Of a DNA stretch of 64,000 nucleotides, positions 41,420 through 51,388 are shown piece after piece. The notes below the pieces were generated by a model. The model was given only the letters and a program-made list of their open reading frames with translations. It ran no database searches and was not told where the DNA came from. The translations under genes were made by a program, and so were the position numbers. Location: contig CAVUYB010000010.1 of assembly GCA_963745595.1 (NCBI GenBank), positions 259,314-323,313 of the forward strand, in the 5' to 3' direction. The DNA comes from DASZUK01 sp963745595. GTDB taxonomy: Bacteria > Actinomycetota > Acidimicrobiia > Acidimicrobiales > RAAP-2. Within the stretch, counting starts at the first letter, position 1. Each line of letters begins with the position of its first letter.

Positions 41420-42478
41420 TCAGTCGACCGCGGCGGCCTCGGTCGAGACCCGCACCAGGCCGTCGAGGGCGGCGGCGGCCCGGCCGGCGTCGATCGACGC
41501 CGACGCCCGCACCACCCCGTCACCGAGGTCGTCGGCGATGCCGGCGACGACAAGAGCGGCCGCCGCGTTGAGCACGCCGATGTCGCGCCGCGGCCCCGGC
41601 TCGCCGTCGAGGATCCGGCGGATGACGTCGGCGTTGAACGCCGCATCCCCGCCACGCAGGCTCTCCATCGTCGCCGACGGGATGCCGAGGTCGGTCGGAT
41701 CGAGCCGCCACGTCCGGACCTCGTAGTCGCCCTCGCCGTCGCCGGTCAGGTCGAGCACGGTCGACGGCGACGTCACGCTCAGCTCGTCGAGGCCGTCGTC
41801 GGCGTAGACGACCATCGACCGCCGGCTGCCGTTGGCCCCGAGGACGTCGGCCATCTTGGCCGCCATCTTCGGATCGCTGACCCCGACGAGCTGGTACTCG
41901 GCCCGGGCCGGGTTGGCCAGGGGGCCGAGGAAGTTGAAGACGGTCGGCACGCCGAGCTCGGCCCGGACGGGACCGGCGAACCGCATCGCCGGGTGGAAGC
42001 GGGGGGCGAAGCAGAAGCCGAGGCCGACCTCCTCGACGCAGCGGGCGACGCCGGCCGGCCCGAGGTCGACCGCGACGCCGAGTGCCTCGAGGACGTCCGC
42101 GGTGCCGACCGACGACGACGCGGCCCGGTTCCCGTGCTTGCAGACCGCCGCGCCCGCGCCGGCGGTGATGCACGCGGCGATCGTCGAGACGTTGATGCTG
42201 CGCAGGCGATCGCCGCCGGTGCCGACGACGTCGACCAGCGGCCCGGCGAGCGGCAACGGCTCCGCATGGGCGAGCATCGCCCGGGACAGGCCGATGATCT
42301 CCTCGACCGTCTCCCCCTTGGCCCGGAGGCCGACGAGCAGGCCGCCGATCTGGGCGGCCGTCGCCCGGCCCTCCAGCACCTCGCCCATGACGCGCTCGGC
42401 CATGTCGGCCCCGAGCGGCTCGCCGGCGATCAACCGGCTGAGCACCCCTGGCCACCCTCCGGCGTCCGCGAATTCCAC
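41420..42478 (-). CDS. trpD: Anthranilate phosphoribosyltransferase
   Basis: 352 residues from GTG 42478: RVMGEVLEGRATAAQIGGLL, DVVGTGGDRLRSINVSTIAA (PRPP-binding GTGGD and NxST), VCKHGNRAASSSVGTADVLE, FFAP-like FCFAPRFHPAMRFAGPVRAE, TVFNFLGPLANPARAEYQLV. It makes phosphoribosyl-anthranilate in tryptophan synthesis. No other trp gene is adjacent. It is divergent from the LCP gene. Confidence 0.95.
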   Translation of the reverse strand: MEFADAGGWPGVLSRLIAGEPLGADMAERVMGEVLEGRATAAQIGGLLVGLRAKGETVEEIIGLSRAMLAHAEPLPLAGPLVDVVGTGGDRLRSINVSTIAACITAGAGAAVCKHGNRAASSSVGTADVLEALGVAVDLGPAGVARCVEEVGLGFCFAPRFHPAMRFAGPVRAELGVPTVFNFLGPLANPARAEYQLVGVSDPKMAAKMADVLGANGSRRSMVVYADDGLDELSVTSPSTVLDLTGDGEGDYEVRTWRLDPTDLGIPSATMESLRGGDAAFNADVIRRILDGEPGPRRDIGVLNAAAALVVAGIADDLGDGVVRASASIDAGRAAAALDGLVRVSTEAAAVD

Positions 42479-42569
42479 GGCGACAAGGTACCGCGACCGA
42501 TGAAAGGATTCCGTCAGGTCGGCCGAGTAACTTCCAGGTCGCGGGCTGTGCTCCGCCGCCCCATCCATC

Positions 42570-44153
42570 TTGCCGACACCCCCCCTCGACTCCGCGGCCT
42601 CACCCGAGCCGCCGCCCGGCCTCGACCGCCGGGCGGTGCAGGCAGCGCGCCGCAAGCAGCGCAAGCAGGCGAAGCGGCGCTGGCCGAAACGGTTGCTGAT
42701 CACCGCGATCGTCCTCGTCGTCCTGGCCGGCGGGCTCGTCGGCGGCTCGTACGTCTACGCCAACTACCGCTTCCACCAGATCAAGAAGATCCACGCCAAG
42801 CACCTGACCGCCCAGCCGAAGACACCGGGCAAGCCGGAGAACATCCTCGTCGTCGGCTCCGACTCGCGGTCGTTCGTCAAGAACACAACGCAGAAGCAGG
42901 CGTTCGGGACATCGACATCCAGTCAGCGCAGCGACGTGACGATGATCGTCCGGCTCGTCCCCGCCACCAAGCAGGTCTGGATCCTCTCCGTCCCCCGGGA
43001 CCTGTGGGTGACAATCCCGAGCGGGTCGCTGGCCGGGATGAACCGGATCAACGCGGCGTTCAACACAGGACCCGACACGCTGATCCAGACGATCGAGACC
43101 GACCTGCACGTCCCGATCAACCACTACGTCGCGGTCAACTTCACAGGTCTGCAGTCGATGGTGACAGCCATCGGCGGCGTCACAATGGACTTCTCGACCC
43201 CCGTCAAGGACGCCTACTCCGGCCTGAACGTCTCCCAGACCGGCTGCCAGCTCGTTCCGGGGCCGACCGCCCTCGAGCTCGTCCGGGCCCGGCACCTCTA
43301 CTACATGACACAGACGACCGACGAGTGGAAGTACGACGGCCTCAGCGACTTCAGCCGCATCCAGCGCCAGGACGCGTTCTTCCGGGCCGCGCTGGCCAAG
43401 CTGAACGGCGTCAAGTTCAACCCGTTCACGATCAACAGTTTCCTCGGCGCGGCCGTCAAGAACCTGACCATCGACGACACCCTCACCCTCGGTGACCTGA
43501 CGACACTGGCCGAGACGTTCCACGGCCTGCCGTCGGCGAACCTGCACACCGAGACCCTGCCGACGACGTCGTTCACGACGACCGGCGGCGCCGACGTGCT
43601 GAACGAGGCCCAGCCGTACGCCACAGCCATGATCGCCGCGTTCAACCAGCTCGGCACCGCCACAACACCGGCCACCGCGCCATCGACGACGACCGTGCCG
43701 TCGCGCGGGACGACGACGACCACCGCGCCATCGCTCCCGCCGTCGCAGGTCAGCGTGCAGGTGCTCAACGGCGTCGACTTCACAAAGCCCGTCGCGTCCG
43801 ACACCGAGGCATCGTTGCGCCAGGCCGGCTTCGTCGTCACCGGCGCGGCCAACGCCCCGGCCGCCGGCGTGGCGACGACCCAGATCGAGTACGCCGAAGG
43901 GCACGAAGCCGCCGGACAGACCCTGGCCGCCCACCTCGGCGGGGCCAGCCAGCTCGTCGCGGACCCGCAGCTCCAGGGTGACCAGGTCGTCGTCACCATC
44001 GGCCGCTCGTTCACCAGCGTGACCGGCACTACATCGGCGACCGGCACCGCGACCACGGGGACGACGACGACCACGACCGTTCCGCCCGCGCCGGGCGACG
44101 TCTACACGAACACGCAACCGGAGCCGTGGAACCCGACGCCCTGCACCCGGTGA
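42570..44153 (+). CDS. LytR-CpsA-Psr family protein with LytR_C domain
   Basis: 527 residues from TTG 42570. A basic cytoplasmic start (RRKQRKQAKRRWPKR) leads into one transmembrane helix (LLITAIVLVVLAGGLVGGSY). The catalytic LCP domain follows: ENILVVGSDSRS, RSDVTMIVRLVPATKQVWIL, SVPRDLWVTIP, INAAFNTGPDTLIQTIETDL, and DFSRIQRQDAFFRAAL. After a Thr/Pro linker comes a LytR_C domain (VSVQVLNGVDFTKPV...). LCP enzymes attach glycopolymers to the cell wall outside the membrane. Oddly it uses the Thr codon ACA about fifteen times, which the neighbouring genes hardly do. Confidence 0.92.
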   Translation: MPTPPLDSAASPEPPPGLDRRAVQAARRKQRKQAKRRWPKRLLITAIVLVVLAGGLVGGSYVYANYRFHQIKKIHAKHLTAQPKTPGKPENILVVGSDSRSFVKNTTQKQAFGTSTSSQRSDVTMIVRLVPATKQVWILSVPRDLWVTIPSGSLAGMNRINAAFNTGPDTLIQTIETDLHVPINHYVAVNFTGLQSMVTAIGGVTMDFSTPVKDAYSGLNVSQTGCQLVPGPTALELVRARHLYYMTQTTDEWKYDGLSDFSRIQRQDAFFRAALAKLNGVKFNPFTINSFLGAAVKNLTIDDTLTLGDLTTLAETFHGLPSANLHTETLPTTSFTTTGGADVLNEAQPYATAMIAAFNQLGTATTPATAPSTTTVPSRGTTTTTAPSLPPSQVSVQVLNGVDFTKPVASDTEASLRQAGFVVTGAANAPAAGVATTQIEYAEGHEAAGQTLAAHLGGASQLVADPQLQGDQVVVTIGRSFTSVTGTTSATGTATTGTTTTTTVPPAPGDVYTNTQPEPWNPTPCTR

Positions 44154-44225
44154 TCAGTACCCGCTGACCGCACTCGTTGACGGCACCCGCTGGACGGCAG
44201 GCGCGGGCTGCTCAGGCGAGCTGGC

Positions 44226-44489
44226 TCAGGCGGACTTGCGCCGCTGGCGGATGATCCGCCGCCGCTCCCGCTCGGTCGCGCCGCCCCAGACCCCTTCCCG
44301 CTCCCGGTTGGCCAGGGCGTGCTCGAGGCAGGCCTGCCGTACGGGGCACTCTGCGCAGACGGCTTTGGCCTCGGCCGCGTCGGCCTCGTCCTCCGTCGCC
44401 GGGTAGAAGATCTCTACATCGATGCCCCGGCAAGCGGCTCGCTTGCGCCACGTGGCACTCATGGGAAGCACTTTCTGTTCGCGGTTCAT
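44226..44489 (-). CDS. WhiB-family iron-sulfur regulator
   Basis: 87 residues from ATG 44489 (or 78 from ATG 44462). It has the four cysteines that bind a 4Fe-4S cluster (RAACRG, AVCAECPVRQAC), the conserved turn EGVWGGATERERRRI, and a basic tail (RQRRKS). WhiB proteins exist only in actinobacteria and their phages and respond to redox or cell-division cues by binding sigma factor. A promoter-like sequence lies ~90 bases upstream. Confidence 0.92.
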   Translation of the reverse strand: MNREQKVLPMSATWRKRAACRGIDVEIFYPATEDEADAAEAKAVCAECPVRQACLEHALANREREGVWGGATERERRRIIRQRRKSA

Positions 44490-44576
44490 ACTCTCGAAAA
44501 GCGGTATTGGAGCCCACCGAATCGGGCGTACGGCCCGCACCTCCGTGCGACGAGCACGAAATACGGCAGAACGACG

Positions 44577-44606
44577 ATTATTGCGCACGTCGGGCGCGGA
44601 TGTAAA
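44577..44606 (-). promoter_or_regulatory. Putative promoter of whiB
   Basis: Reading on the minus strand, TTTACA (44606-44601) and AATAAT (44582-44577) are separated by 18 bases in an AT-richer gap. Start of transcription would be near 44570, giving a leader of ~80-110 bases. Confidence 0.4.
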
Positions 44607-44665
44607 GCGGAGATTCCCCTGATCACAAAGGCCGGGCGAAAGCCGCCTCGCCGCCCTCCGGATCA

Positions 44666-45284
44666 CTAGCCGATCGGCAGTGGCTCCGTGCGCCCCTCCA
44701 GGTCGGCCAGGAGCTCGTCCCGCGTGGCCGCCGACAGCTCGGTCCGGGCCTCGTACGCCGGGTGCGCGACAGCCAGCGCGATCGGCCCGGCGGCGAACGC
44801 CGCCACCTCGGCGGCGGAGAACCGGAAACGGAGGTAGTGGACGGCCGGCGTGACGGTCTCCCTGGTCAGCGCCTCGGCGTGGCTGGCCTCGGGGACGCTG
44901 ACGACGGCCGATCCGTCCGCCAGCTCGACCGCGATCGTCCGCTCGATGCCGACGAGCCGGGGCAGCCAGTGCCGGAGCTCGGCGTCGCTCGTCAGCTCGA
45001 TGAACAGCGTCGCCGACAGCTCGCCCGGGGCCGGCAACAGGCGGTTGTAGACGTCGAGCTCCGCCTGGATGCCCTCGTCGGTCAGGATCTTCTCGACCCG
45101 GGCCATCTCCTGGACCTGGAACCGGACGGTGTCGACCGACTCGAAGACGACCGTCATGATCCCGCCCAACCCGACGCGGCGGAGCCGCTTGCGGGCCATC
45201 ACCCGGCGCGCGGAAGTCGTCCCGGACCCGTTCGTAGGCCCGGGCGTCGAGGATGTCGTCGAGGGTCAGGTGGTCGGTGGGCAT
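44666..45284 (-). pseudogene. DUF3501 family protein, frameshifted
   Basis: The N-terminus LTLDDILDARAYERVRDDFR (from ATG 45284) and the main body TVVFESVDTVRFQVQEMARV, EKILTDEGIQAELDVYNRLL, SATLFIELTSDAELRHWL, VGIERTIAVELADG are typical of DUF3501 but lie in different frames. One extra C in the CGCGCCGGG run at 45203-45208 explains it; joined, the text reads FRA(R)VMARKRLRRVGLG. About 205 residues. DUF3501 genes accompany rubrerythrin and PerR-type regulators in many bacteria. The role is unknown but tied to peroxide or iron homeostasis. Confidence 0.82.
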
Positions 45285-45365
45285 CGACGGGATCTCATCG
45301 GGACGTCACCGGTACGGCCGGCCGCCCGCCCGCGACGCGCGGGACGGGTGACCGGCCGATCCGGC

Positions 45366-45785
<420 letters not shown>

Positions 45786-45821
45786 AGTCGTCCTTCTCTC
45801 CTTTTTCGTTTCGTTTCCTGC

Positions 45822-46270
45822 TTACACCAATGCGTCGGCGTCGGCCGGGCTCGGACGGCAGTCCTGGCAGAGCCCACGGAAGACGACCTCCGCGCTGCGG
45901 ACCTCGTAGCCCTGCGCGTCGGCCGGCCGGCACGGCCAGCCCGGCGAAGTCGACGTGGAGGTCGCGAACCTTGCCGCACGAGCGGCAGACGAGGTGGTGG
46001 TGGGCCTCGTCGACGTTCGGGTCGAACCGGACCATCCCGGTGCCGAGGTCGAGGGCGGCGATCTCCCCCAGCTCGGCCAGCTCGTAGAGCGTCTGGTAGA
46101 CGGTCTTGAGCGAGATCGTCTCCATCTCCGTGCGGACCGCCTCGTAGACCGCCTCGGCCGACGGGTGGTCCTCGTTGCCCTGCGAGGGCCCGGAAGACGC
46201 ACTGCCGTTGGGCCGTCACCTTGCGGCCGTTCGCCCGGAACAGGTCCGTCAGCTCGTCGGGGCTGCGCAT
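45822..46270 (-). pseudogene. Fur/PerR-family repressor, two frameshifts
   Basis: Three frames together spell one protein. The first is MRSPDELTDLFRANGRKVTA, QRQCVFRAL (from ATG 46270). The second, after an extra C near 46184-46187, is QGNEDHPSAEAVYEAVRTEM, ETISLKTVYQTLYELAELGE, FDPNVDEAHHHLVCRSCGKV (metal-binding His/Cys). The third, after an extra base at 45921-45930, is ADAQGYEVRSAEVVFRGLCQ and DCRPSPADADALV (second CxxC). About 148 residues, the normal Fur length. It probably senses peroxide (PerR-like) and controls rubrerythrin and DUF3501. Sequencing indels are likelier than a dead regulator. Confidence 0.85.
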
Positions 46271-46292
46271 CGCTCTACCACGATACCACCAA

Positions 46293-46317
46293 CGATTGTT
46301 TTTTGACATCGATTGTT
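46293..46317. promoter_or_regulatory. Candidate operator between perR-like gene and glpD
   Basis: CGATTGTT occurs twice, 17 bases apart (46293 and 46310), in the short divergent gap. TTGACA (46303-46308) lies between the copies and could be a -35 element for glpD. The spacing and AT content fit a Fur/PerR-type or other dimer site; the consensus of neither is matched exactly. Confidence 0.35.
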
Positions 46318-46343
46318 GAAATCCATCGAACCACGGAGTAGCC

Positions 46344-48216
46344 GTGTGGCAGGCTGGGCCGGTGACGGCCGCTCAGCCCGAGGGCACCGGCGTTTTCCGC
46401 CGCTCCGACGGACGGCAACCGGGCCCGGCGTTCGACCGGGCGACGGCGCTGGCCCGGCTGGCCGGCGACTCGTTCGACGTCCTCGTCATCGGCGGCGGCG
46501 TGACCGGCGCCGGCGTCGCCCTCGACGCGGCCAGCCGGGGGCTGCGGACCGCGCTCGTCGAGAAGGCCGACTTCGCGTCGGGGACGTCGTCGAAGTCGTC
46601 GAAGATGGTCCACGGCGGCATCCGGTACCTCCAGCAGCGCGAGATCCGGCTCGTCTACGAGAACCTCGCCGAACGGCAGCGGCTGCTCGACAACGCCCCG
46701 CACCTCGTCTCGCCGCTCCCGTTCCTGATCCCGCTCTTCGGCCGCAATGGCGTCGTCTCGAAGACCGTCGCCCGCTCGTACGCCACCGCGCTCTGGCTCT
46801 ACGACCTCACCGGCGGCCTGCGCATCGGCAGCCGACACCGGCGCGTCGACCGGGACGAGGCGCTCGAGCACCTGCCGACGCTGCGCACCGACGACCTCGT
46901 CGCCGGCTTCTTGTACTTCGACGCCCGGGCCGACGACGCCCGCCTGACGCTCTCGCTGCTGCGGACGGCCGTCCTCGACCACGGCGCGGTGGCCGCCAAC
47001 TACACCCGGGCCGCCGCCTTCTTGACCGACGACCGAGGTCGCGTCACCGGGGTCCGCGTCAGCCCGGCCGCCCGGCCCGGCGCGTCCGGCTCGTTCGGCG
47101 AGGTCGCCGAGGGGCCGGACTTCGACGTCCGAGCGACCGTCGTCGTCAACGCGACCGGCGTCTGGGCCGACGACGTCGCCGCGCTCGAGGAAACCCACCG
47201 ACCGACGCTCCGCCCGGCCAAGGGTGTCCACGTCACCGTGCCCGCGGCGAAGCTGCCGTGCGACATCGCGGCCGTCGTCCCCGTCCCCGGCGACAAGCGG
47301 TCGATCTTCGTCGTCCCCTGGCCGGAGGCCGAGCTGACGTACATCGGCACGACCGACACCGACTACGACGGACCGCTCGACCACCCGACGTGCACGCCCG
47401 ACGACGTCGCCTACCTGCTCGGCGCGGTCAACGCAGCGACGACGTCGGACCTCTCGCCCGACGACGTCACCGGCGTCTGGGCCGGGCTGCGCCCACTGCT
47501 CGCGCCGACCGACGGCCGGCCCGTCTCGGAGCGGACCGCCGACCTGTCGCGGCGCCACACCGTCCGCACGTCGCCGAACGGCGTCGTGACCGTGACCGGC
47601 GGGAAGCTGACGACGTACCGCAAGATGGCCGAGGACACCCTCGCCCAGGTCGTTCCCCTGCTCGGCCCGGACCGAGCGCGGTCGGCCGAGCGGTGCGTCA
47701 CCGCCAAGCTCCCGCTGCGCGGCGCCCCGGCCGGCTCGCGCCACCGAGCCGTGCCGGTCGGTCGCCGCGGCGGCTCCCGTCGCCGCACCCGCTCAGCCGA
47801 GCCAGTTGGCGGCGGGTCGTTCGGCGGGCGGCGGGTCGGAGGCCGACCGCCACGAGCACCTCGCCCGCCGGTACGGGACCGAGGCGCCGGCGGTGCTCGC
47901 CGTCGCCGACGGCCGGCCGGAGCTCCTCGAACCGATCGTCCCCGGGCTGCCGTACCTCGGGGCCGAGGTCGTCTACGCCGCCCGCGCCGAGATGGCCCAG
48001 TCGGTCGACGACGTCCTCTCGCGGCGCACCCGCGCCGTGCTGCAGCAGGCCCGGGCCAGTGCGGCCGCGGCCGACCGCGTGGCCGCGCTGCTCGCCCCCG
48101 AGCTCGGCTGGACGCCCGAGCAGGCCGCCGACCAGGCCGGCCGGTTCGCCGCCGCGGCCGAGGCCGAGCTGACCGCCGCCGGCATCCCGGCCGGTGGCGC
48201 ACCGGTGAGCCGATGA
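46344..48216 (+). pseudogene. glpD: Glycerol-3-phosphate dehydrogenase, frameshifted near C-terminus
   Basis: FDVLVIGGGVTGAGVALDAA (FAD-binding Rossmann motif), SRGLRTALVEKADFASGTSS, KMVHGGIRYLQQREIRLVYE (GlpD signature), DDARLTLSLLRTAVLDHG, VVNATGVWADDV, FVVPWPEAELTYIGTTDTDY, TVTGGKLTTYRKMAEDTLAQ. After KLPLRGAPAGS the frame is lost somewhere in 47740-47830. The normal C-terminal domain (HEHLARRYGTEAPAVLAVAD, LGAEVVYAARAEMAQSVDDV) continues in another frame to 48216. About 620 residues. It oxidises glycerol-3-phosphate to DHAP at the membrane. The start is GTG 46344 or 46362. Without correction the frame runs falsely into the next gene. Confidence 0.88.
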
Positions 48217-49781
48217 CGACCCCGACGCCGCCGACGCCGGTCGACGCCGAGCCGGCCGCCGTCACCGACCGGCTCGGCGGCCAGCGGGTGGCGACGGCCG
48301 GCGCGCTGCTCGAGCACCTGGCGGCCAGCGGGGTGGAGGTACGCACCGGCGACGAGGACCGGATCGAGGCCGGGCGTGACTGGTGGCCGCTCGCCATCGC
48401 CTGGGCCGCTCGCGGCCAGGTGCCGGCCCGACCAGCCGCGGTCGTCCGACCGGCGACGACCGAGCAGGTCGCAGCCATCCTCGCCGGCTGCTCGGCCGCC
48501 GGCGTGCCGGTGACGCCGGTGGCCGGCCGGAGCGGCGTCTGCGGCGGCTCGGTCCCCGTCTTCGGCGGCGTCGCCCTCGACTGCACCGGGCTGGTCGGCG
48601 ATGTCACCGTCGACGAGACGTCGCTCGTCGCCGAGGTGCCGGCCGGGACGTTCGGACCGGACCTCGAGGCGGCGCTCGGCCGGATCGGTGACGGCTACAC
48701 GCTCGGCCATTGGCCGCAGTCGATGGACCTGTCGACGGTCGGCGGCTGGCTCGCTTGCCGCGGCGCCGGCCAGTACTCGACCCGCTACGGGAAGATCGAA
48801 GATCTCGTCATCGGCCTCGAAGTCGTCCTGGCCGACGGCCGCGTCGTGCAGACCGAGGGCCGGGCGCCGCGGGCCGCGACCGGCCCGAGCCTGACGCAGC
48901 TCTTCGTCGGCAGCGAGGGCACGCTCGGCGTCATCACCCGGGCGTGGTTCCGGGTGCGCCCGCGGCCGGCCGCCGAGGGACGCCGGGCGTTCGGGTTCGA
49001 CCGCTTCGCCGACGGGCTCGACGCCTGCCGCCGGGTCCTGCGCCGCGGGGCGACGCCGGCCGTCCTCCGTCTCTACGACCGCGTCGAGTCACAGCGGAGC
49101 TTCGACCGCGACGACACCTGCGTGCTCGTCGTCCTCGACGAGGCCGACCCGGTGCTGCTCGACGCCACGCTCTCGATCGTCGACGAGGAGTGCACCGCCG
49201 CTGGCGGCGCCGGTGGGGTCGCCGCTGGCGGCGCCGGTGGAACCGGCGCCGAGCGGCTGCCCGACGACCTCGTCGACCGGTGGCTCGCCCACCGCAACGA
49301 CGTCACCGCCCTCGCGCCGCTGTGGCGGGCCGACGTCGTCGTCGACACCGTCGAGATCGCCGGGCGCTGGGCTGCACTGCCGGGCCTGGCCGACGACGTC
49401 GTCGCCGCGTTGACCCGCCTGCCCGGCACGCTGGTGGCGTCGGTCCACCAGTCGCACGCGTACACCGACGGCGCCTGCCTCTACTTCACCTTCGCCGGTC
49501 GCCGGCCCGACGGCGACCCGGGCGGCGACCGCGGCCTGGCCTGGGAGGAGGCGTACTACCGCCGGGCCTGGGACGTCGTCACCACCACCGTGCTCGACGC
49601 CGGCGCGGCGATCAGCCACCACCACGGCATCGGCCTCAACCGGTCCCGGTTCGTCGAGGACGCCCTCGGCACCGGCTTCGAGGTGCTCGCCGCGGTCAAG
49701 CAGGCCCTCGACCCGACCGGCATCCTCAACCCCGGCAAGCTCGGCCTGCCGTCCCGCTTCGGCGCCGTCCCCTGGCCGTGA
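48213..49781 (+). CDS. FAD-linked oxidase, alkyl-DHAP-synthase-like
   Basis: 522 residues from ATG 48213, overlapping the glpD stop. The vanillyl-alcohol-oxidase-type FAD domain has PVAGRSGVCGGSVPVFGGVA and SMDLSTVGGWLACRGAGQYS followed by TRYGKIEDLVIGLEVVLADG, and VGSEGTLGVITRAWFRVRP. The C-terminal domain ends ISHHHGIGLNRSRFVEDALG and NPGKLGLP. The STVGGW, GKIEDLV and HHHG motifs are those of alkyldihydroxyacetonephosphate synthase, which exchanges the acyl chain of acyl-DHAP for an alcohol to form ether lipids. DHAP is the product of GlpD, so the context agrees. A simple D-lactate/glycolate-oxidase relative remains possible. A Gly/Ala repeat (residues ~330-350) is an insert. Confidence 0.82.
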   Translation: MTTPTPPTPVDAEPAAVTDRLGGQRVATAGALLEHLAASGVEVRTGDEDRIEAGRDWWPLAIAWAARGQVPARPAAVVRPATTEQVAAILAGCSAAGVPVTPVAGRSGVCGGSVPVFGGVALDCTGLVGDVTVDETSLVAEVPAGTFGPDLEAALGRIGDGYTLGHWPQSMDLSTVGGWLACRGAGQYSTRYGKIEDLVIGLEVVLADGRVVQTEGRAPRAATGPSLTQLFVGSEGTLGVITRAWFRVRPRPAAEGRRAFGFDRFADGLDACRRVLRRGATPAVLRLYDRVESQRSFDRDDTCVLVVLDEADPVLLDATLSIVDEECTAAGGAGGVAAGGAGGTGAERLPDDLVDRWLAHRNDVTALAPLWRADVVVDTVEIAGRWAALPGLADDVVAALTRLPGTLVASVHQSHAYTDGACLYFTFAGRRPDGDPGGDRGLAWEEAYYRRAWDVVTTTVLDAGAAISHHHGIGLNRSRFVEDALGTGFEVLAAVKQALDPTGILNPGKLGLPSRFGAVPWP

Positions 49782-51376
49782 GCCCGGCGGGAGTTGGCGG
49801 GAGCCGCGCCGGCCACGAGGGGGCCGGCGGGAGCTTGCTGGTCGTCGACGTCGGCACGTCCGGCGTCCGGGCGGCCGTCGTCCGGGCGGACGCCACCGTC
49901 GCCCATGTCCACCACCGGACCGTGTTGCCGGAGAGCCCCGGCCCCGGGCTCGTCGAGGTCGACGCGGCGGCCATCGCCAGTGCGGTCGTCGACGTCGCCA
50001 ACGCCGCCCTGGCCGACGGCGGCCCGGTCGGCGGGGTCGGGATCGCCAACCAGCGGGCGACCACCGTCGTCTGGGAGCGGGCGACCGGTCGGCCGGTGGC
50101 GCCGGGCCTCGGCTGGCAGGATCTCCGCACCGTCGGGACGTGCCTCGCCCTCCAGGCCGACGGGCTCCGACTGGCGCCGAACATGTCGGCGACGAAGCTG
50201 GCCGCGATCCTCGACGCGGTCGACCCGGACCGTTCGCTGGCCGATGCCGGCGCGCTCTGCTTCGGGACGATCGACACCTGGGTGGCGTGGACCCTGTCCG
50301 GCGGCACCAGCGGTGACGGGCTCCACGTCACCGATCCGACGAACGTCGCGGTCACCGGGCTCGTCCGGCCGGGCGCCGATGACGGGACGACCGGCGGTGG
50401 AGCCGGTGATGGCGAAACGGCTGGTGGTGGGGCGGCCGGTGGCTGGGTGTGGGACGAGCGGGTCCTCGACGCCCTCCGCATCCCGACGGCCGTCCTGCCG
50501 CGGATCGTCGACTCGTCCGGGCCGGTCGGCGAGGCCGCGGCGCTGCCGGGTTCGCCAACGATCTGCGGCATCGTCGGCGACCAGCAGGCATCGCTGGTCG
50601 GCCAGGGCTGTACCCGCGCCGGTCTGGCCAAGGCGACGTTCGGCACCGGCGGCATGCTCGACCTGTGCACCGGACCACGGCCGCCGACCACCCTCGGGCG
50701 CGGCCCGGCCGGGACGTTCCCGATCGTCGCCTGGCAGCGGGCCGGCACGCCGTCGTGGGGCGTCGAGGCCGTCATGCTCTCCGCCGGGACGTGCGTCGAG
50801 TGGCTCCGCGACGACCTCGGCCTGCTGACCAGCGCCGAGGAGTCGGCGACCGTCGCCGGCGCCTGTGCCGACACCGGCGACGTCTGGTTCGTTCCCGCGC
50901 TGCTCGGCATGGGCACGCCGGTCTGGGACTTCGGCGCCCGCGGCACGCTCGTCGGGATCACCCGGGGCACCGGCCGACCGGAGGTCGTCCGGGCCGTCCT
51001 CGAAGGTGTTGCCCACCGCGGCGCCGATCTCGTCGAGGCGGCCGAGGCCGATACCGGGTTCGCCATCGAGACCCTCCGGGTCGACGGCGGGATGGTCGCC
51101 AACGACGTGTTCGTCGCCGCCCTGGCCGACGCGGTCGGCCGGCCGGTCGAGGTCTCGCCGGTCCTCGAGGCGACGACGCTCGGCGCCGGCTTCCTCGCCG
51201 GGCTGGCCACCGGTACGTGGGCCGACGAGGACGACGTCGCCGCGGCATACGCGCCGGCCCGTACCGTCGAGCCGGCCCGGCCGGCCCCGGAGCGAGCCGC
51301 TCGGCGGGAGCGATGGCTGGCCGCCCGCGAACGGGCGACCGCCACCATCCCCGAGCTCTCCGGCATCGACTTCTAG
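49778..51376 (+). CDS. FGGY-family carbohydrate kinase, glycerol-kinase-like
   Basis: 532 residues from GTG 49778, overlapping the previous stop (GTGA). LLVVDVGTSGVRAAVVRADA, GIANQRATTVVWERATGRPV, GLGWQDLRTVG, CFGTIDTWVAWTLSGG, ICGIVGDQQASLVGQGC, KATFGTGGMLDLCTGP, VDGGMVANDVFVAALADAVG place it with glycerol kinases. But the substrate-binding Glu of GlpK (R-E in NQRE) is Ala here (NQRA), and the substrate-binding Tyr (in PYFSxTK) is Asn (PNMSATK); Asp-Gln of GDQQ is kept. The substrate may therefore not be glycerol. A Gly-rich insert (~residues 203-228) is unusual. Confidence 0.85.
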   Translation: MSPAGVGGSRAGHEGAGGSLLVVDVGTSGVRAAVVRADATVAHVHHRTVLPESPGPGLVEVDAAAIASAVVDVANAALADGGPVGGVGIANQRATTVVWERATGRPVAPGLGWQDLRTVGTCLALQADGLRLAPNMSATKLAAILDAVDPDRSLADAGALCFGTIDTWVAWTLSGGTSGDGLHVTDPTNVAVTGLVRPGADDGTTGGGAGDGETAGGGAAGGWVWDERVLDALRIPTAVLPRIVDSSGPVGEAAALPGSPTICGIVGDQQASLVGQGCTRAGLAKATFGTGGMLDLCTGPRPPTTLGRGPAGTFPIVAWQRAGTPSWGVEAVMLSAGTCVEWLRDDLGLLTSAEESATVAGACADTGDVWFVPALLGMGTPVWDFGARGTLVGITRGTGRPEVVRAVLEGVAHRGADLVEAAEADTGFAIETLRVDGGMVANDVFVAALADAVGRPVEVSPVLEATTLGAGFLAGLATGTWADEDDVAAAYAPARTVEPARPAPERAARRERWLAARERATATIPELSGIDF

Positions 51377-51388
51377 TCCGGGAACATC

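Noticed and set aside
46344..49781. One giant protein fusing GlpD with the FAD-linked oxidase
   Set aside because: The joining segment is nonsense in composition; a frameshift in glpD skips its stop. The oxidase has its own ATG overlapping the real glpD stop.
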